From NCBI GenBank assembly GCA_029850565.1, contig JARCRR010000157.1, forward strand, positions 1-9,323: 9,323 nucleotides of DNA, written 5' to 3'. The notes below the pieces were generated by a model that saw only the letters and a program-made list of their open reading frames with translations, was not told where the DNA came from and ran no database searches. Below, one piece after another: positions 1-6,330 of this stretch (positions are counted from its first letter, which is position 1; every line of letters starts with the position of its first letter). A program made the position numbers and the translations under genes. This DNA is from Gallionella sp. GTDB lineage: Bacteria > Pseudomonadota > Gammaproteobacteria > Burkholderiales > Gallionellaceae.

Positions 1-1
1 T

Positions 2-172
2 CCGGTGGCTGCTCCGACAACTGTCGTGGCAACTCCGGCCGTTCCCACAACGCTGGCCTTCATAGAGACGCCGGAGGTGGCAGGAGTACCTGAGGTAGCT
101 GAAGTGCCGGAACTTCCTGAAGTTCCCGAGGTTCATTCTCTGGAAGCGCCGGAAGCCCCTGAAACCCATTAA
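2..172 (+). CDS. C-terminal tail of a Pro/Glu/Val-rich protein (partial, 5' end outside window)
   Basis: The reading frame is open from the left edge and stops at TAA 170-172, leaving 56 visible residues. The first part is Pro/Thr/Ala/Val-rich. It is followed by a run of three-residue units of the type Pro-Glu-Val (bases 71-133: PEV, AGV, PEV, AEV, PEL, PEV, PEV) and then an Ala-Pro-Glu-rich end closing in His. No domain is visible in this fragment. Such acidic, Pro-rich tails are usually unstructured and extracytoplasmic or surface-associated, but that is inference. The stop lies only 24 nt before the start of the outer-membrane protein gene, so the two are probably co-transcribed. The frame is supported by the repeat structure and the good downstream spacing. 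The identity of the whole protein cannot be judged from this window. Confidence 0.6.
   Translation, partial: PVAAPTTVVATPAVPTTLAFIETPEVAGVPEVAEVPELPEVPEVHSLEAPEAPETH
71..133 (+). repeat. Short in-frame repeat coding for Pro-Glu-Val-type triplets
   Basis: Seven consecutive 9-base units encode PEV/AGV/PEV/AEV/PEL/PEV/PEV. The codons vary (cct, ccg and ccc for Pro; gag and gaa for Glu). The repetition is therefore held at the protein level and is not a fresh DNA slippage product. Confidence 0.6.
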
Positions 173-182
173 TTAGTACACA

Positions 183-190
183 AAGGAAGG
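183..190 (+). promoter_or_regulatory. Ribosome binding site that fixes the barrel gene start
   Basis: AAGGAAGG sits 6 nt before ATG 197 but directly abuts an in-frame TTG at 191. The spacing favours ATG 197 as the true start. Confidence 0.75.
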
Positions 191-196
191 TTGATC

Positions 197-976
197 ATGA
201 AAAACGCCATACTCACAGCCGGTCTCATTGCCATCTTCGTCGCCTCTCTCGTCCAGGTGGCGCACGCAGAGGTGGATGGGAAGTTCAGCCTGGAAACAGG
301 CATGGACAGTAACTCCGGCACCTATGGCAGAACCCAATCCACCGATATTCTGTATGTGCCCGTCATTGGGAAGTATCAAGGCAAGACATGGTCTCTGAAA
401 TTGACTATTCCTTACCTGCAGATTACCGGCCCGGGTAACGTGATAAACGGTGTAGGCGTAACTGGCGCTGCCGCTGCAAACACACGAGTCACTCAGTCAG
501 GCTTGGGTGATGTAGTGGTGGCGGCCAGCAACAATATCTACAACGATGTCGCGTCGGGAGTCATGGTCAACCTGACTGGAAAAGTAAAGCTCGGAACGGC
601 AGATAGTGCTAAAGGACTGGGGAGTGGCAAGAATGATTACGCATTCCAGTCAGACCTGTATCAGGTCAAGGGCAACCTCACCGGCTTCGGGACTTTTGGT
701 TACCGGGTCTATGGCAGTCCGGCTGCCTATACGCTTAATAACGTCTTTTATGGTTGGCTAGGCGGCAGTTATAAATTCGGCCAGGAAACACATGGCGGCA
801 TCATGCTTAACCTCAGTCAGAAAATTATCACCACGGGCTCTTCTCATACAGAGGTGATTGCTTTCGTCAGCCACAAGCTTGCGGACAACTGGAAAGCACA
901 AGGCTATGTGCTGAAGGGCTTTACCAACAGCGTCCCGAACTGGGGCTTTGGTGCAAACGCCACTTATGTTTTCTGA
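197..976 (+). CDS. Outer-membrane beta-barrel protein, phenol-degradation MetA/porin-like family
   Basis: The product is 259 residues. It has a typical Sec signal peptide: Lys2, a hydrophobic core at residues 4-21, and an AHA cleavage site after residue 24. The mature part, about 235 residues, is made of alternating amphipathic strands rich in Gly, Tyr, Thr and Asn. It ends in Phe (last residues ATYVF), the classical C-terminal signature recognised by the BAM assembly machinery. The pattern 'D-I-L-Y-V-P...Y' near the N-terminus, a GLGDVV stretch and a K-L-G-T-A-D...GLGSG stretch resemble the family known as putative MetA-pathway of phenol degradation / 'transporter' outer-membrane proteins; this match is from memory. 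The probable role is passage of a small or hydrophobic solute across the outer membrane, with the substrate unknown. The gene lies between the Pro/Glu-rich gene and two small downstream genes in the same orientation. Confidence 0.8.
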   Translation: MKNAILTAGLIAIFVASLVQVAHAEVDGKFSLETGMDSNSGTYGRTQSTDILYVPVIGKYQGKTWSLKLTIPYLQITGPGNVINGVGVTGAAAANTRVTQSGLGDVVVAASNNIYNDVASGVMVNLTGKVKLGTADSAKGLGSGKNDYAFQSDLYQVKGNLTGFGTFGYRVYGSPAAYTLNNVFYGWLGGSYKFGQETHGGIMLNLSQKIITTGSSHTEVIAFVSHKLADNWKAQGYVLKGFTNSVPNWGFGANATYVF

Positions 977-1037
977 ACGGTCCAGCAGGTTGTTTGGCGA
1001 CTGGCTAGGCAATTATGCCGCTGATGCAATAGCGAGG

Positions 1038-1060
1038 CCAACTGGCTAATTTGGTTTTTT
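1038..1060 (+). terminator. Possible weak terminator or attenuator (ccaa/ttgg stem followed by T6)
   Basis: Short arms ccaa (1038-1041) and ttgg (1051-1054) are followed directly by a run of six T at 1055-1060. The stem is only four pairs, so strong termination is unlikely. Partial termination between the barrel gene and the two small genes is possible. Confidence 0.2.
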
Positions 1061-1072
1061 CGTGAGGTCAAA

Positions 1073-1195
1073 ATGAAAATGCTTTATACAAAAACAGCTG
1101 AGGTAATTGCTCAATTTGTCCGCTGGGTAGTAGTTGGCGTTCTGGCATTCCTCGTTGCCATTCCTACCATCACTTCTTTTAACAACTCTGTCTAA
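1073..1195 (+). CDS. Small single-helix membrane protein, 40 residues, unknown function
   Basis: The frame runs from ATG 1073 to TAA 1193-1195 and encodes 40 residues. A GAGG Shine-Dalgarno-like site (1064-1067) lies 5 nt before the ATG. The N-terminal third is polar with two Lys and one Glu (MKMLYTKTAEVIAQF). It is followed by Arg17-Trp18 and one hydrophobic segment at about residues 18-33 (WVVVGVLAFLVAIPTI), then a short polar tail. The positive charges before the segment suggest an N-in, C-out inner-membrane orientation. The gene is only 26 nt upstream of the cyclic-nucleotide-binding-like gene, so they are almost certainly co-transcribed and may be co-translated. It could be a membrane anchor or partner for that soluble protein. 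This is inference, since no family is recognised. It is short enough to be missed by routine gene calling. Confidence 0.6.
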   Translation: MKMLYTKTAEVIAQFVRWVVVGVLAFLVAIPTITSFNNSV

Positions 1196-1221
1196 AATTT
1201 CCGCCCTCCAAGGAGAATAAA

Positions 1222-1701
1222 ATGACCACGATTATCGATACATTGAACACCTCTGCCGTTACCAACAAATTGAGCGATACAGAAATCAGCAGTATCGCTG
1301 AAATGTTCGAGGCTAAAGGCTATAAACCTGGGGAGACAGTCGTTTTGTCGGAAAGCGTGACCCCTGATAATTTGTCCATTCTGGCGAATGGCAACATCAA
1401 AATAAAAATTCCATGCGGGATTGGCGAATCGACTGTCTGCATGCTTAGCCCCGGCGATTTAGTAGATTTAAATAACCTCGTTCCCAGCGCCACCGTCAAT
1501 GCAAAATACTATGCGGTAGGAAACACCACCATTTTAAGCATGGATAAAAGCAAATTTGACGGCTTGGTTAATTCACACCCGCTCATGATGTGTCGCGTGA
1601 CATGCGGAATGATGCATAACTTGCAAAGTATTGTACGGCGCATGAACAACCAAATCGCCGATCTCAGAAACTACATCTATGGCACCAACAACCGCAGCTG
1701 A
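1222..1701 (+). CDS. Stand-alone cyclic-nucleotide-binding-like domain protein (no DNA-binding domain)
   Basis: The protein is 159 residues. ATG 1222 is preceded by AAGGAG (1210-1215) at 6 nt. An amphipathic helix at residues 17-30 precedes a beta-roll with G33-Y-K-P-G-E38, ILANGNIKIKI (53-63) and LSPGDLVDL (75-83). A long amphipathic helix follows (about 120-153) in the place of the Crp dimerisation helix. The chain stops there, where Crp/Fnr proteins would continue into a helix-turn-helix. The phosphate-binding cassette is poor: the usual FGE...RxA is absent, so cAMP or cGMP binding in the standard way is doubtful. There are four Cys (65, 73, 124, 128), two of them spaced C-x3-C, with His132 nearby. 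A redox or metal-responsive role is thus conceivable but unproven. The family assignment rests on the general fold pattern. The gene is the last of the left operon, and its codons are AT-richer than the neighbouring housekeeping genes. Confidence 0.65.
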   Translation: MTTIIDTLNTSAVTNKLSDTEISSIAEMFEAKGYKPGETVVLSESVTPDNLSILANGNIKIKIPCGIGESTVCMLSPGDLVDLNNLVPSATVNAKYYAVGNTTILSMDKSKFDGLVNSHPLMMCRVTCGMMHNLQSIVRRMNNQIADLRNYIYGTNNRS

Positions 1702-1748
1702 GATGAGCGTGTACGTACGAAAATCACAGTATCGCTTGGCTGGTTCAG

Positions 1749-2549
1749 TTACAGGAACTCGTGCGGCAATCGCTGCGCTGCAACATCCTCGCCCCACAAC
1801 ACCGAAATGATGTGTGCAGCATGCACAGCATCGCCGCTGGTGAAGAATTGTACAGTGGCAGCGCCGGAAATACGCGCAGGCAGTTCGGTTTGAATGCGGC
1901 GTTGCAGTTGGCGCGCGACTGCCTCGCCGGTATCCACCAGCGTAATGTGGTTGCCCGCCACTTCACGGATCAGCGGTGCAAGGAAAGGGTAGTGGGTGCA
2001 ACCGAGAATCAGGGTATCTGCGCCGCGCGCCAATAACGGCGCGGTGTAGCGGGCTATCAATTCGCGTGTACGTGCGCTGTTCAGCTCACCCTGCTCCACT
2101 TGTTCGACCAGACCGGGACAACCTTGGGTGACAATCTCTACTTCGCCTGCATATTTCTCCAGCAATGCGGCAAAGCGCGCGCTTTCCAGAGTACCGATGG
2201 TGGCCAGCACGCCGACCACACCGCTTTTCGTCGCCGCAACGGCAGGTTTGACCGCAGGCTCCATGCCCACGATGGGGATGCTGAACTGGCTGCGCAGGCT
2301 TGCCACGGCAGCGGCAGTGGCCGTGTTGCAGGCAATGACGACGGCGTCCGCGCCTTGCGCGATGAGAAAACGGGTGAGAGTCTGCGAGCGCTGCTCGATA
2401 TAACTTTGAGACTTGTCGCCGTAAGGAACATGGCCGGAATCGGCGACGTAGATGAGTCGTTCGTGCGGAAGTATCTGGCGGATGTGGTGTAAGACGGAAA
2501 GTCCGCCCACCCCCGAATCGAAGACGCCGATGGCTCCCGAACGATTCAT
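1749..2549 (-). CDS. murI: Glutamate racemase
   Basis: This cytoplasmic cofactor-independent enzyme interconverts L- and D-glutamate, supplying D-Glu for peptidoglycan stem peptides. The 266-residue product has the usual family length. Hallmarks are the N-terminal GVFDSGVGGLSV with Asp11, the first catalytic Cys74 in VIACNTAT, and the second catalytic pair Cys184/His186 in ILGCTHYPFL. The SGHVPYGDKS segment (residues 38-47) is also typical. ATG 2549 fits the start of known racemases. The gene begins 6 nt after the stop of the ABC-F gene on the same strand and has no clear Shine-Dalgarno sequence of its own, so it probably relies on co-transcription and translational coupling. Its 3' end faces the cyclic-nucleotide-binding-like gene across 47 nt, with no convincing terminator between them. 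Confidence 0.96.
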   Translation of the reverse strand: MNRSGAIGVFDSGVGGLSVLHHIRQILPHERLIYVADSGHVPYGDKSQSYIEQRSQTLTRFLIAQGADAVVIACNTATAAAVASLRSQFSIPIVGMEPAVKPAVAATKSGVVGVLATIGTLESARFAALLEKYAGEVEIVTQGCPGLVEQVEQGELNSARTRELIARYTAPLLARGADTLILGCTHYPFLAPLIREVAGNHITLVDTGEAVARQLQRRIQTELPARISGAATVQFFTSGDAVHAAHIISVLWGEDVAAQRLPHEFL

Positions 2550-2555
2550 CGTGAC

Positions 2556-4151
2556 TTATTCTACCGCTTGGTCGCGCAGGAACTCTTCGTACGTGCCGTG
2601 GTAGTCATTCACGCCCTTGGCCGATATCTCGATGATGCGTGTTGCCAGCGACGACACGAATTCGCGGTCATGGGACACAAAGATCAGCGTGCCCTTGAAC
2701 AGGTCGAGCGCGGTGTTGAGCGACTCGATAGCTTCCATGTCCATGTGGTTGGTCGGCTCATCCATCAGCAGCACGTTGGGTTTGGCCAGCATCAGTTTGC
2801 CGAACAGCATGCGCCCCTTCTCGCCACCGGAGAGCACCTTCACTTTTTTCTTCACGTCGTCGCCGGAGAACAGCAGACGCCCCAGCGTACCGCGCACCAC
2901 CTGGTCGTCGTCGTGCGGACCGCGCCAGTTGGTCATCCATTCCATCATCTCGATGTTCTCGGCGAAGTCAGCCGCATGGTCTTGTGCGTAGTAGCCCAAC
3001 TTGGCTTTTTCCGCCCACTTGATGCTGCCCGTGTCCGGTGCGAGACCGCCCGCCAGGCAGCGCAACAGTGTGGTCTTACCGATACCGTTGGGGCCGATGA
3101 TGGCGACCTTCTCGCCCGCATCGATGCGGAAGTTGACGTTGGAGAACAGCATCTTGTCGTAGCCCTTGGCCATCTTCTCCACTTCCACCGCGACACGGTG
3201 CAGCTTATCGCGCTCGTCGTATTCGTAACGGATGAACGGATATTGGCGGCTGGAGGGTTTGATGTCCTCGATCTTGATCTTGTCGATCTGGCGCGCACGC
3301 GAAGTCGCCTGTTTGGCTTTGGAAGCATTGGCCGAGAAGCGCGCCACGAAGGCTTTCAACTCGGCGACCTTTTCTTTGGCCTTGGTGTTGTCTGCGGACT
3401 GCTGCTCGCGTGCCTGCGTGGAAGCCAGCATGTAATCGTTGTAGTTGCCCGGGTACACGGTGATCTTGCCGAAGTCCAAGTCCGCCATGTGCGTGCATAC
3501 GCTGTTCAGAAAGTGGCGGTCGTGCGAGATGATGACCATCGTGCTGTTGCGCGCGTTGAGGATGTCTTCCAGCCAGCGGATGGTGTTGATGTCCAGGTTG
3601 TTGGTGGGCTCGTCCAGCAACAGGATGTCGGGATTGGAGAACAACGCCTGTGCCAATAGCACGCGCAGCTTGAAGCCCGGTGCCACGGCACTCATCGGGC
3701 CGCTATGCAACTCGATAGCGATACCCAGTCCCAGCAGCAACTCGCCCGCACGCGCTTCGGCGGTGTAGCCGTCGTATTCGGCGAAGGTTGCCTCCAGATC
3801 GGCGGCGCGCATGTAATCTTCTTCCGACGCATCGGGATTGGCGTAGATCGCATCGCGCTCGCTCATCGCCTCCCACATTTCGTCGTGACCCATCATCACC
3901 ACATCCAGCACGCGCTTGTCTTCGTAAGCGAATTGATCCTGGCGCAGCTTGCCGAGGCGCTCGGTCTTGTCCAGCATGACTTCACCGGAACTTTGCTCCA
4001 GATCGCCGCCGAGGATCTTCATGAAGGTGGATTTGCCGCAACCGTTGGCGCCGATCAGACCGTAGCGGTTGCCGTCGCCGAATTTGACCGAGACGTTCTC
4101 GAACAGGGGCTTCGCCCCGAATTGCATGGTGATATTAGCGGTAGATAACAT
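2556..4151 (-). CDS. ybiT: ABC-F family ATPase, YbiT type
   Basis: This is a soluble, duplicated ATPase of the ABC-F class, whose members act on the ribosome rather than in transport. The specific job of YbiT-type members is not settled. The 531-residue length matches E. coli YbiT. NBD1 has Walker A GANGCGKS (34-41), the degenerate signature region MSAVAPGFKLRVLLAQ (153-168) and Walker B ILLLDEPTNNLD (176-187) with Glu181. A charged linker (about 245-300) corresponds to the P-site tRNA-interaction motif. NBD2 has Walker A GPNGIGKT (353-360), signature LSGGEK (440-445) and Walker B LLMDEPTNHMD (461-471) with Glu465. Both switch His residues (ISHDR, VSHDR) are present. The frame stays open 222 nt upstream to 4373, but the MLSTANITMQFG start at ATG 4151 matches the family N-terminus and has an AAGG site 7 nt before it. 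The gene is followed at 6 nt by murI. Confidence 0.93.
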   Translation of the reverse strand: MLSTANITMQFGAKPLFENVSVKFGDGNRYGLIGANGCGKSTFMKILGGDLEQSSGEVMLDKTERLGKLRQDQFAYEDKRVLDVVMMGHDEMWEAMSERDAIYANPDASEEDYMRAADLEATFAEYDGYTAEARAGELLLGLGIAIELHSGPMSAVAPGFKLRVLLAQALFSNPDILLLDEPTNNLDINTIRWLEDILNARNSTMVIISHDRHFLNSVCTHMADLDFGKITVYPGNYNDYMLASTQAREQQSADNTKAKEKVAELKAFVARFSANASKAKQATSRARQIDKIKIEDIKPSSRQYPFIRYEYDERDKLHRVAVEVEKMAKGYDKMLFSNVNFRIDAGEKVAIIGPNGIGKTTLLRCLAGGLAPDTGSIKWAEKAKLGYYAQDHAADFAENIEMMEWMTNWRGPHDDDQVVRGTLGRLLFSGDDVKKKVKVLSGGEKGRMLFGKLMLAKPNVLLMDEPTNHMDMEAIESLNTALDLFKGTLIFVSHDREFVSSLATRIIEISAKGVNDYHGTYEEFLRDQAVE

Positions 4152-4223
4152 GGTGTGCCTTACGAATACCACCAAACCTACTGCACAACTGATGTCCTGC
4201 GTTGCGCGGTGCTCGAAATCCTC

Positions 4224-4239
4224 ATGTATAAAAATACAT
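4224..4239. repeat. Perfect AT-rich inverted repeat (possible operator or leader hairpin)
   Basis: ATGTAT (4224-4229) and ATACAT (4234-4239) are exact reverse complements around AAAA. The repeat lies in the presumed 5' leader of the ABC-F gene, about 75-90 nt before its start codon. No known regulator is matched. Confidence 0.35.
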
Positions 4240-4313
4240 TCCGGTTCCTGCGCTCCGGGCGCCTTGCCTATCAATTGCTCGCTACGGTTATGCGGTATTC
4301 GGGAAAAATTAAA

Positions 4314-4326
4314 GGCGCGCATTCTA
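4314..4326 (-). promoter_or_regulatory. Putative -10 element with GC-rich discriminator for the ABC-F/murI unit
   Basis: Read on the minus strand, the sequence is TAGAATGCGCGCC: a near-consensus -10 (TAGAAT, 4326-4321) followed by an all-GC discriminator. Proteobacterial housekeeping promoters often look like this, and such discriminators tend to confer growth-rate control. No good -35 is seen at 16-18 nt. A perfect TTGACA (minus strand, 4383-4378) lies further upstream but has no matching -10 at the usual distance. This would give a leader of about 160 nt. Confidence 0.35.
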
Positions 4327-4343
4327 CCACCGCCTACCCTGTT

Positions 4344-4359
4344 GATTCCGGCTAGAATC
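4344..4359. repeat. Inverted repeat overlapping a plus-strand -10-like hexamer
   Basis: GATTC (4344-4348) and GAATC (4355-4359) are exact reverse complements with a six-base spacer. The right arm overlaps TAGAAT (4353-4358), a candidate -10 for sensor kinase 1 whose start codon is 30 nt downstream. It may be an operator, but it is short enough to occur by chance. Confidence 0.3.
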
Positions 4360-4388
4360 GTCTTAACTTTCAACCACTGTCAATCCAA

Positions 4389-5648
4389 GTGAATCTGGTC
4401 AACCTGTTCAATCCTGCGCACGAACACAAGTTCGAAGTCGCCCTGTTCAAACTGGCGCAGCGCAATACGAACCTGGAATTCATCGCGCCCATCGTGATGC
4501 CGCTGGTTGTCTATATTGCCTTTGGCAACACACTTGACCCCAAGGGTTTCGCCCTGTGGGTGTTTCTCCTGCTGGGCCCTTTCTTCATGGGAATATTCGT
4601 GTATTCCGTTCTGCACGCCGTGGATAAAAACACCGAACCCAGCACGGCACAGTTACAGAAATGGCGCAAGATCGGCACTCTTTACTTCTTCACGGCAGCG
4701 ATGGGATGGGGTGGGATCGGATTTCTGTTTGATGGCATTCACGGCAATCAAAACAATGCGATATTCGTTACCTACCTCGCCGTCGTCACCATTGCCGGCA
4801 ACATAGGTGGTATCCATTCCTTCCGCATGTATTACATCACCGTGGCGCTTTCGATGCTTGTGATCATGGCGACGCTCCCCACTGCCTACGGTGCGGAAGC
4901 TTTGCCGATGAGCCTCATCATGGCGGTGTATCCATTTTTTCTAGCGCGCATCTCGCTCAATTCACAAGCGACCATCCTGAAGATGATCGAGCTGCAAATC
5001 GAGAACGAGCAACTGCTGAAGGAAAAAGCCGCCGCCACTCAATTGGCCGAGCGTGAACGCATCTATCGCGACCTGCACGATGATGTGGGGGCAAAGTTAT
5101 TGGGATTGGCCATCTCGGCCCAACGTTCAAACCAACCGCGCCAAGCCGATCTGGCGCGTTCGGCATTGCAAGATTTGCGTGATGTCGTGTCGCGCTCCTC
5201 GCATTCGGTAACGCGTCTGGATTACTTGTTTGCCGACTGGCGCGCGGAAACCGAACAACGTGTGAAAGCAGCCGGACTTGACCTTGCCTGGCATATCCCG
5301 ACGACTGAGAACACATTGCCGGTGAACCCCGCCGCCGCCCTGCACCTAAGCCGCATACTGAGAGAGGCGATCTCTAATGTGTTACGTCACGCAGGCGCTT
5401 CACACATCCATGTGAGTCTTGACCGGCATGAGGACAGGCTCATCCTGCGGATACAAGATGACGGGGTCGGACTACCCGGGACGACACTCAAAGCCAATCG
5501 CGGCATGAACAGCATGCAGGCGCGCGCCTCGATGTTGGGGGGAGGGGTCACATGGGAATCGCTATCGCCTCGCGGATGCAACGTGCTGATCGAGATCGCC
5601 ATCGCGCATCTCACTCCCGACCCAGCCTCCGCTTTAGCTCCAGCTTGA
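4389..5648 (+). CDS. Sensor histidine kinase 1, HisKA_3 (NarX/DesK) class, six membrane helices
   Basis: The protein is 419 residues. Six hydrophobic segments (about 29-47, 54-76, 95-114, 124-143, 147-166, 171-189) with short loops form a membrane sensor and no sizeable periplasmic domain. A coiled-coil linker (about 196-226, IELQIENEQLL) leads to the dimerisation/phosphoacceptor helix ERERIYRDLHDDVGAKLLGL with His230. The ATPase domain has the N box REAISNVLRHA (Asn330), the G1 box DDGVGL (357-362) and the G2 region around 370-385. An ADWRAE motif (282-287) follows the phosphoacceptor helix. Position +5 after His is Ala, not the Gln of the NarX DxxxQ phosphatase motif. The start is GTG 4389; it has no clear Shine-Dalgarno sequence, but the frame is closed by TAG 36 nt upstream and the next Met (residue 37) would cut helix 1. 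The gene has no regulator behind it and converges on the response regulator gene 34 nt away, which is its likely partner. Stimulus unknown. Confidence 0.88.
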   Translation: MNLVNLFNPAHEHKFEVALFKLAQRNTNLEFIAPIVMPLVVYIAFGNTLDPKGFALWVFLLLGPFFMGIFVYSVLHAVDKNTEPSTAQLQKWRKIGTLYFFTAAMGWGGIGFLFDGIHGNQNNAIFVTYLAVVTIAGNIGGIHSFRMYYITVALSMLVIMATLPTAYGAEALPMSLIMAVYPFFLARISLNSQATILKMIELQIENEQLLKEKAAATQLAERERIYRDLHDDVGAKLLGLAISAQRSNQPRQADLARSALQDLRDVVSRSSHSVTRLDYLFADWRAETEQRVKAAGLDLAWHIPTTENTLPVNPAAALHLSRILREAISNVLRHAGASHIHVSLDRHEDRLILRIQDDGVGLPGTTLKANRGMNSMQARASMLGGGVTWESLSPRGCNVLIEIAIAHLTPDPASALAPA

Positions 5649-5682
5649 ACCTCAGCAGAATCTTTCTCTTATTTGCCTGGCA

Positions 5683-6330
5683 TCAAACCAACCCCATGCT
5701 CTTGGCCTGCAACGCAGCCTCCGCGCGCGAGGTGATATTGAGTTTACGGTAGATGCTCTTCACGTGATCACTTACGGTATGGCGCGAGATGCCGATCTCC
5801 GTACCGATATCCGTGATGCTGATGCCGCGCGCAAGATGGATCAATATTTCCCGCTCTCGCGGAGACAATTGCACGCGCTCTGTTCCCGCCTCAGCCGGCA
5901 CCGGCTGTTGTCCCACATGAAAATGATCGAGCAGGCGGCGCGCGATAGCGGGTGATAGCGGGGGGCGACCCTCACTGATCCCGCGAAGCTGCACCACCAA
6001 TTGCTCGGGCGTTTGATCCTTCAACAGATACCCCTGCGCACCCGCCCGCAACGCGGGGAAAAGATGGGCATCATCATCGAATATCGTCGCGACGACGATC
6101 ATGCTGTTGGGAAAGCGTGAAACCATCGCCTCCACCACAGTAGTGCCATCGCCGTCAGGCAAAGAAAGGTCGATCAACGCCAGATCGAATTGGAATTGGT
6201 CGATGATCTTTAACGCACCCGCCACACTGGATTCGAAGCGCACCCGCATCCCGGGAAACGCCTGTTGCGCCACTTCGCGCAACATCTCTTGCGACTCTGG
6301 CATGTCCTCCAAAATAAGCGCGACGCTCAT
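5683..6330 (-). CDS. Response regulator, NarL/FixJ (LuxR HTH) family
   Basis: The protein is 215 residues, the standard NarL length. The receiver domain spans about 1-118. Its acidic pocket is Glu8/Asp9, the phosphoacceptor is Asp54 in ALIDLSLPDGDG, the switch Thr is Thr82 in IVVAT, and the conserved Lys is Lys104 in GYLLKDQ. After a Pro-rich linker (about 138-153) comes a LuxR-type DNA-binding domain (about 156-213) with LSPREREILIHLARG, TDIGTEIGISRHTVSDHVKS as the recognition region, and IYRKLNITSRAEAA. The protein is a phosphorylation-controlled transcription factor. ATG 6330 overlaps the kinase 2 stop as ATGA and has no Shine-Dalgarno sequence of its own, so translation is probably coupled to that gene. 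Kinase 1 converges on it from the other side. Target promoters cannot be read from this window. Confidence 0.94.
   Translation of the reverse strand: MSVALILEDMPESQEMLREVAQQAFPGMRVRFESSVAGALKIIDQFQFDLALIDLSLPDGDGTTVVEAMVSRFPNSMIVVATIFDDDAHLFPALRAGAQGYLLKDQTPEQLVVQLRGISEGRPPLSPAIARRLLDHFHVGQQPVPAEAGTERVQLSPREREILIHLARGISITDIGTEIGISRHTVSDHVKSIYRKLNITSRAEAALQAKSMGLV

Larger units (their letters stand above)
4152..4388. other. Divergent intergenic region between ABC-F/murI and sensor kinase 1
   Basis: This is 237 nt with no supported gene. It is AT-richer than its flanks in places and holds promoter-like elements on both strands and two short perfect inverted repeats, listed separately. The minus-strand frame that runs through it in phase with the ABC-F gene looks non-coding: it has no resemblance to ABC-F N-termini and no Shine-Dalgarno site that I could identify. 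Confidence 0.6.

Noticed and set aside
191..196. TTG 191 as the start of the barrel protein gene
   Set aside because: The AAGGAAGG site directly abuts TTG 191, leaving no spacer, while it is 6 nt from ATG 197.
1702..1748. Bidirectional terminator between the CNB-like gene and murI
   Set aside because: Only a short palindrome (GTACGTAC, 1711-1718) is present, with no stable stem followed by a T-tract on either strand.
2568..3659. Long plus-strand open frame (363 codons) opposite the ABC-F gene
   Set aside because: It is antisense to a clearly real gene. Its protein is a low-information Val/His/Leu/Gly-rich string without motifs, and it has no ribosome binding site that I could see.
4152..4373. 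N-terminal extension of 74 residues on the ABC-F protein
   Set aside because: The family N-terminus (MLSTANITMQFG) begins at ATG 4151 and gives the expected length of about 530 residues. The extension has no resemblance to ABC-F proteins and crosses the presumed promoter.
5649..5682. Terminator between the convergent kinase 1 and regulator genes
   Set aside because: No inverted repeat was found in the 34-nt gap; the transcripts may overlap.
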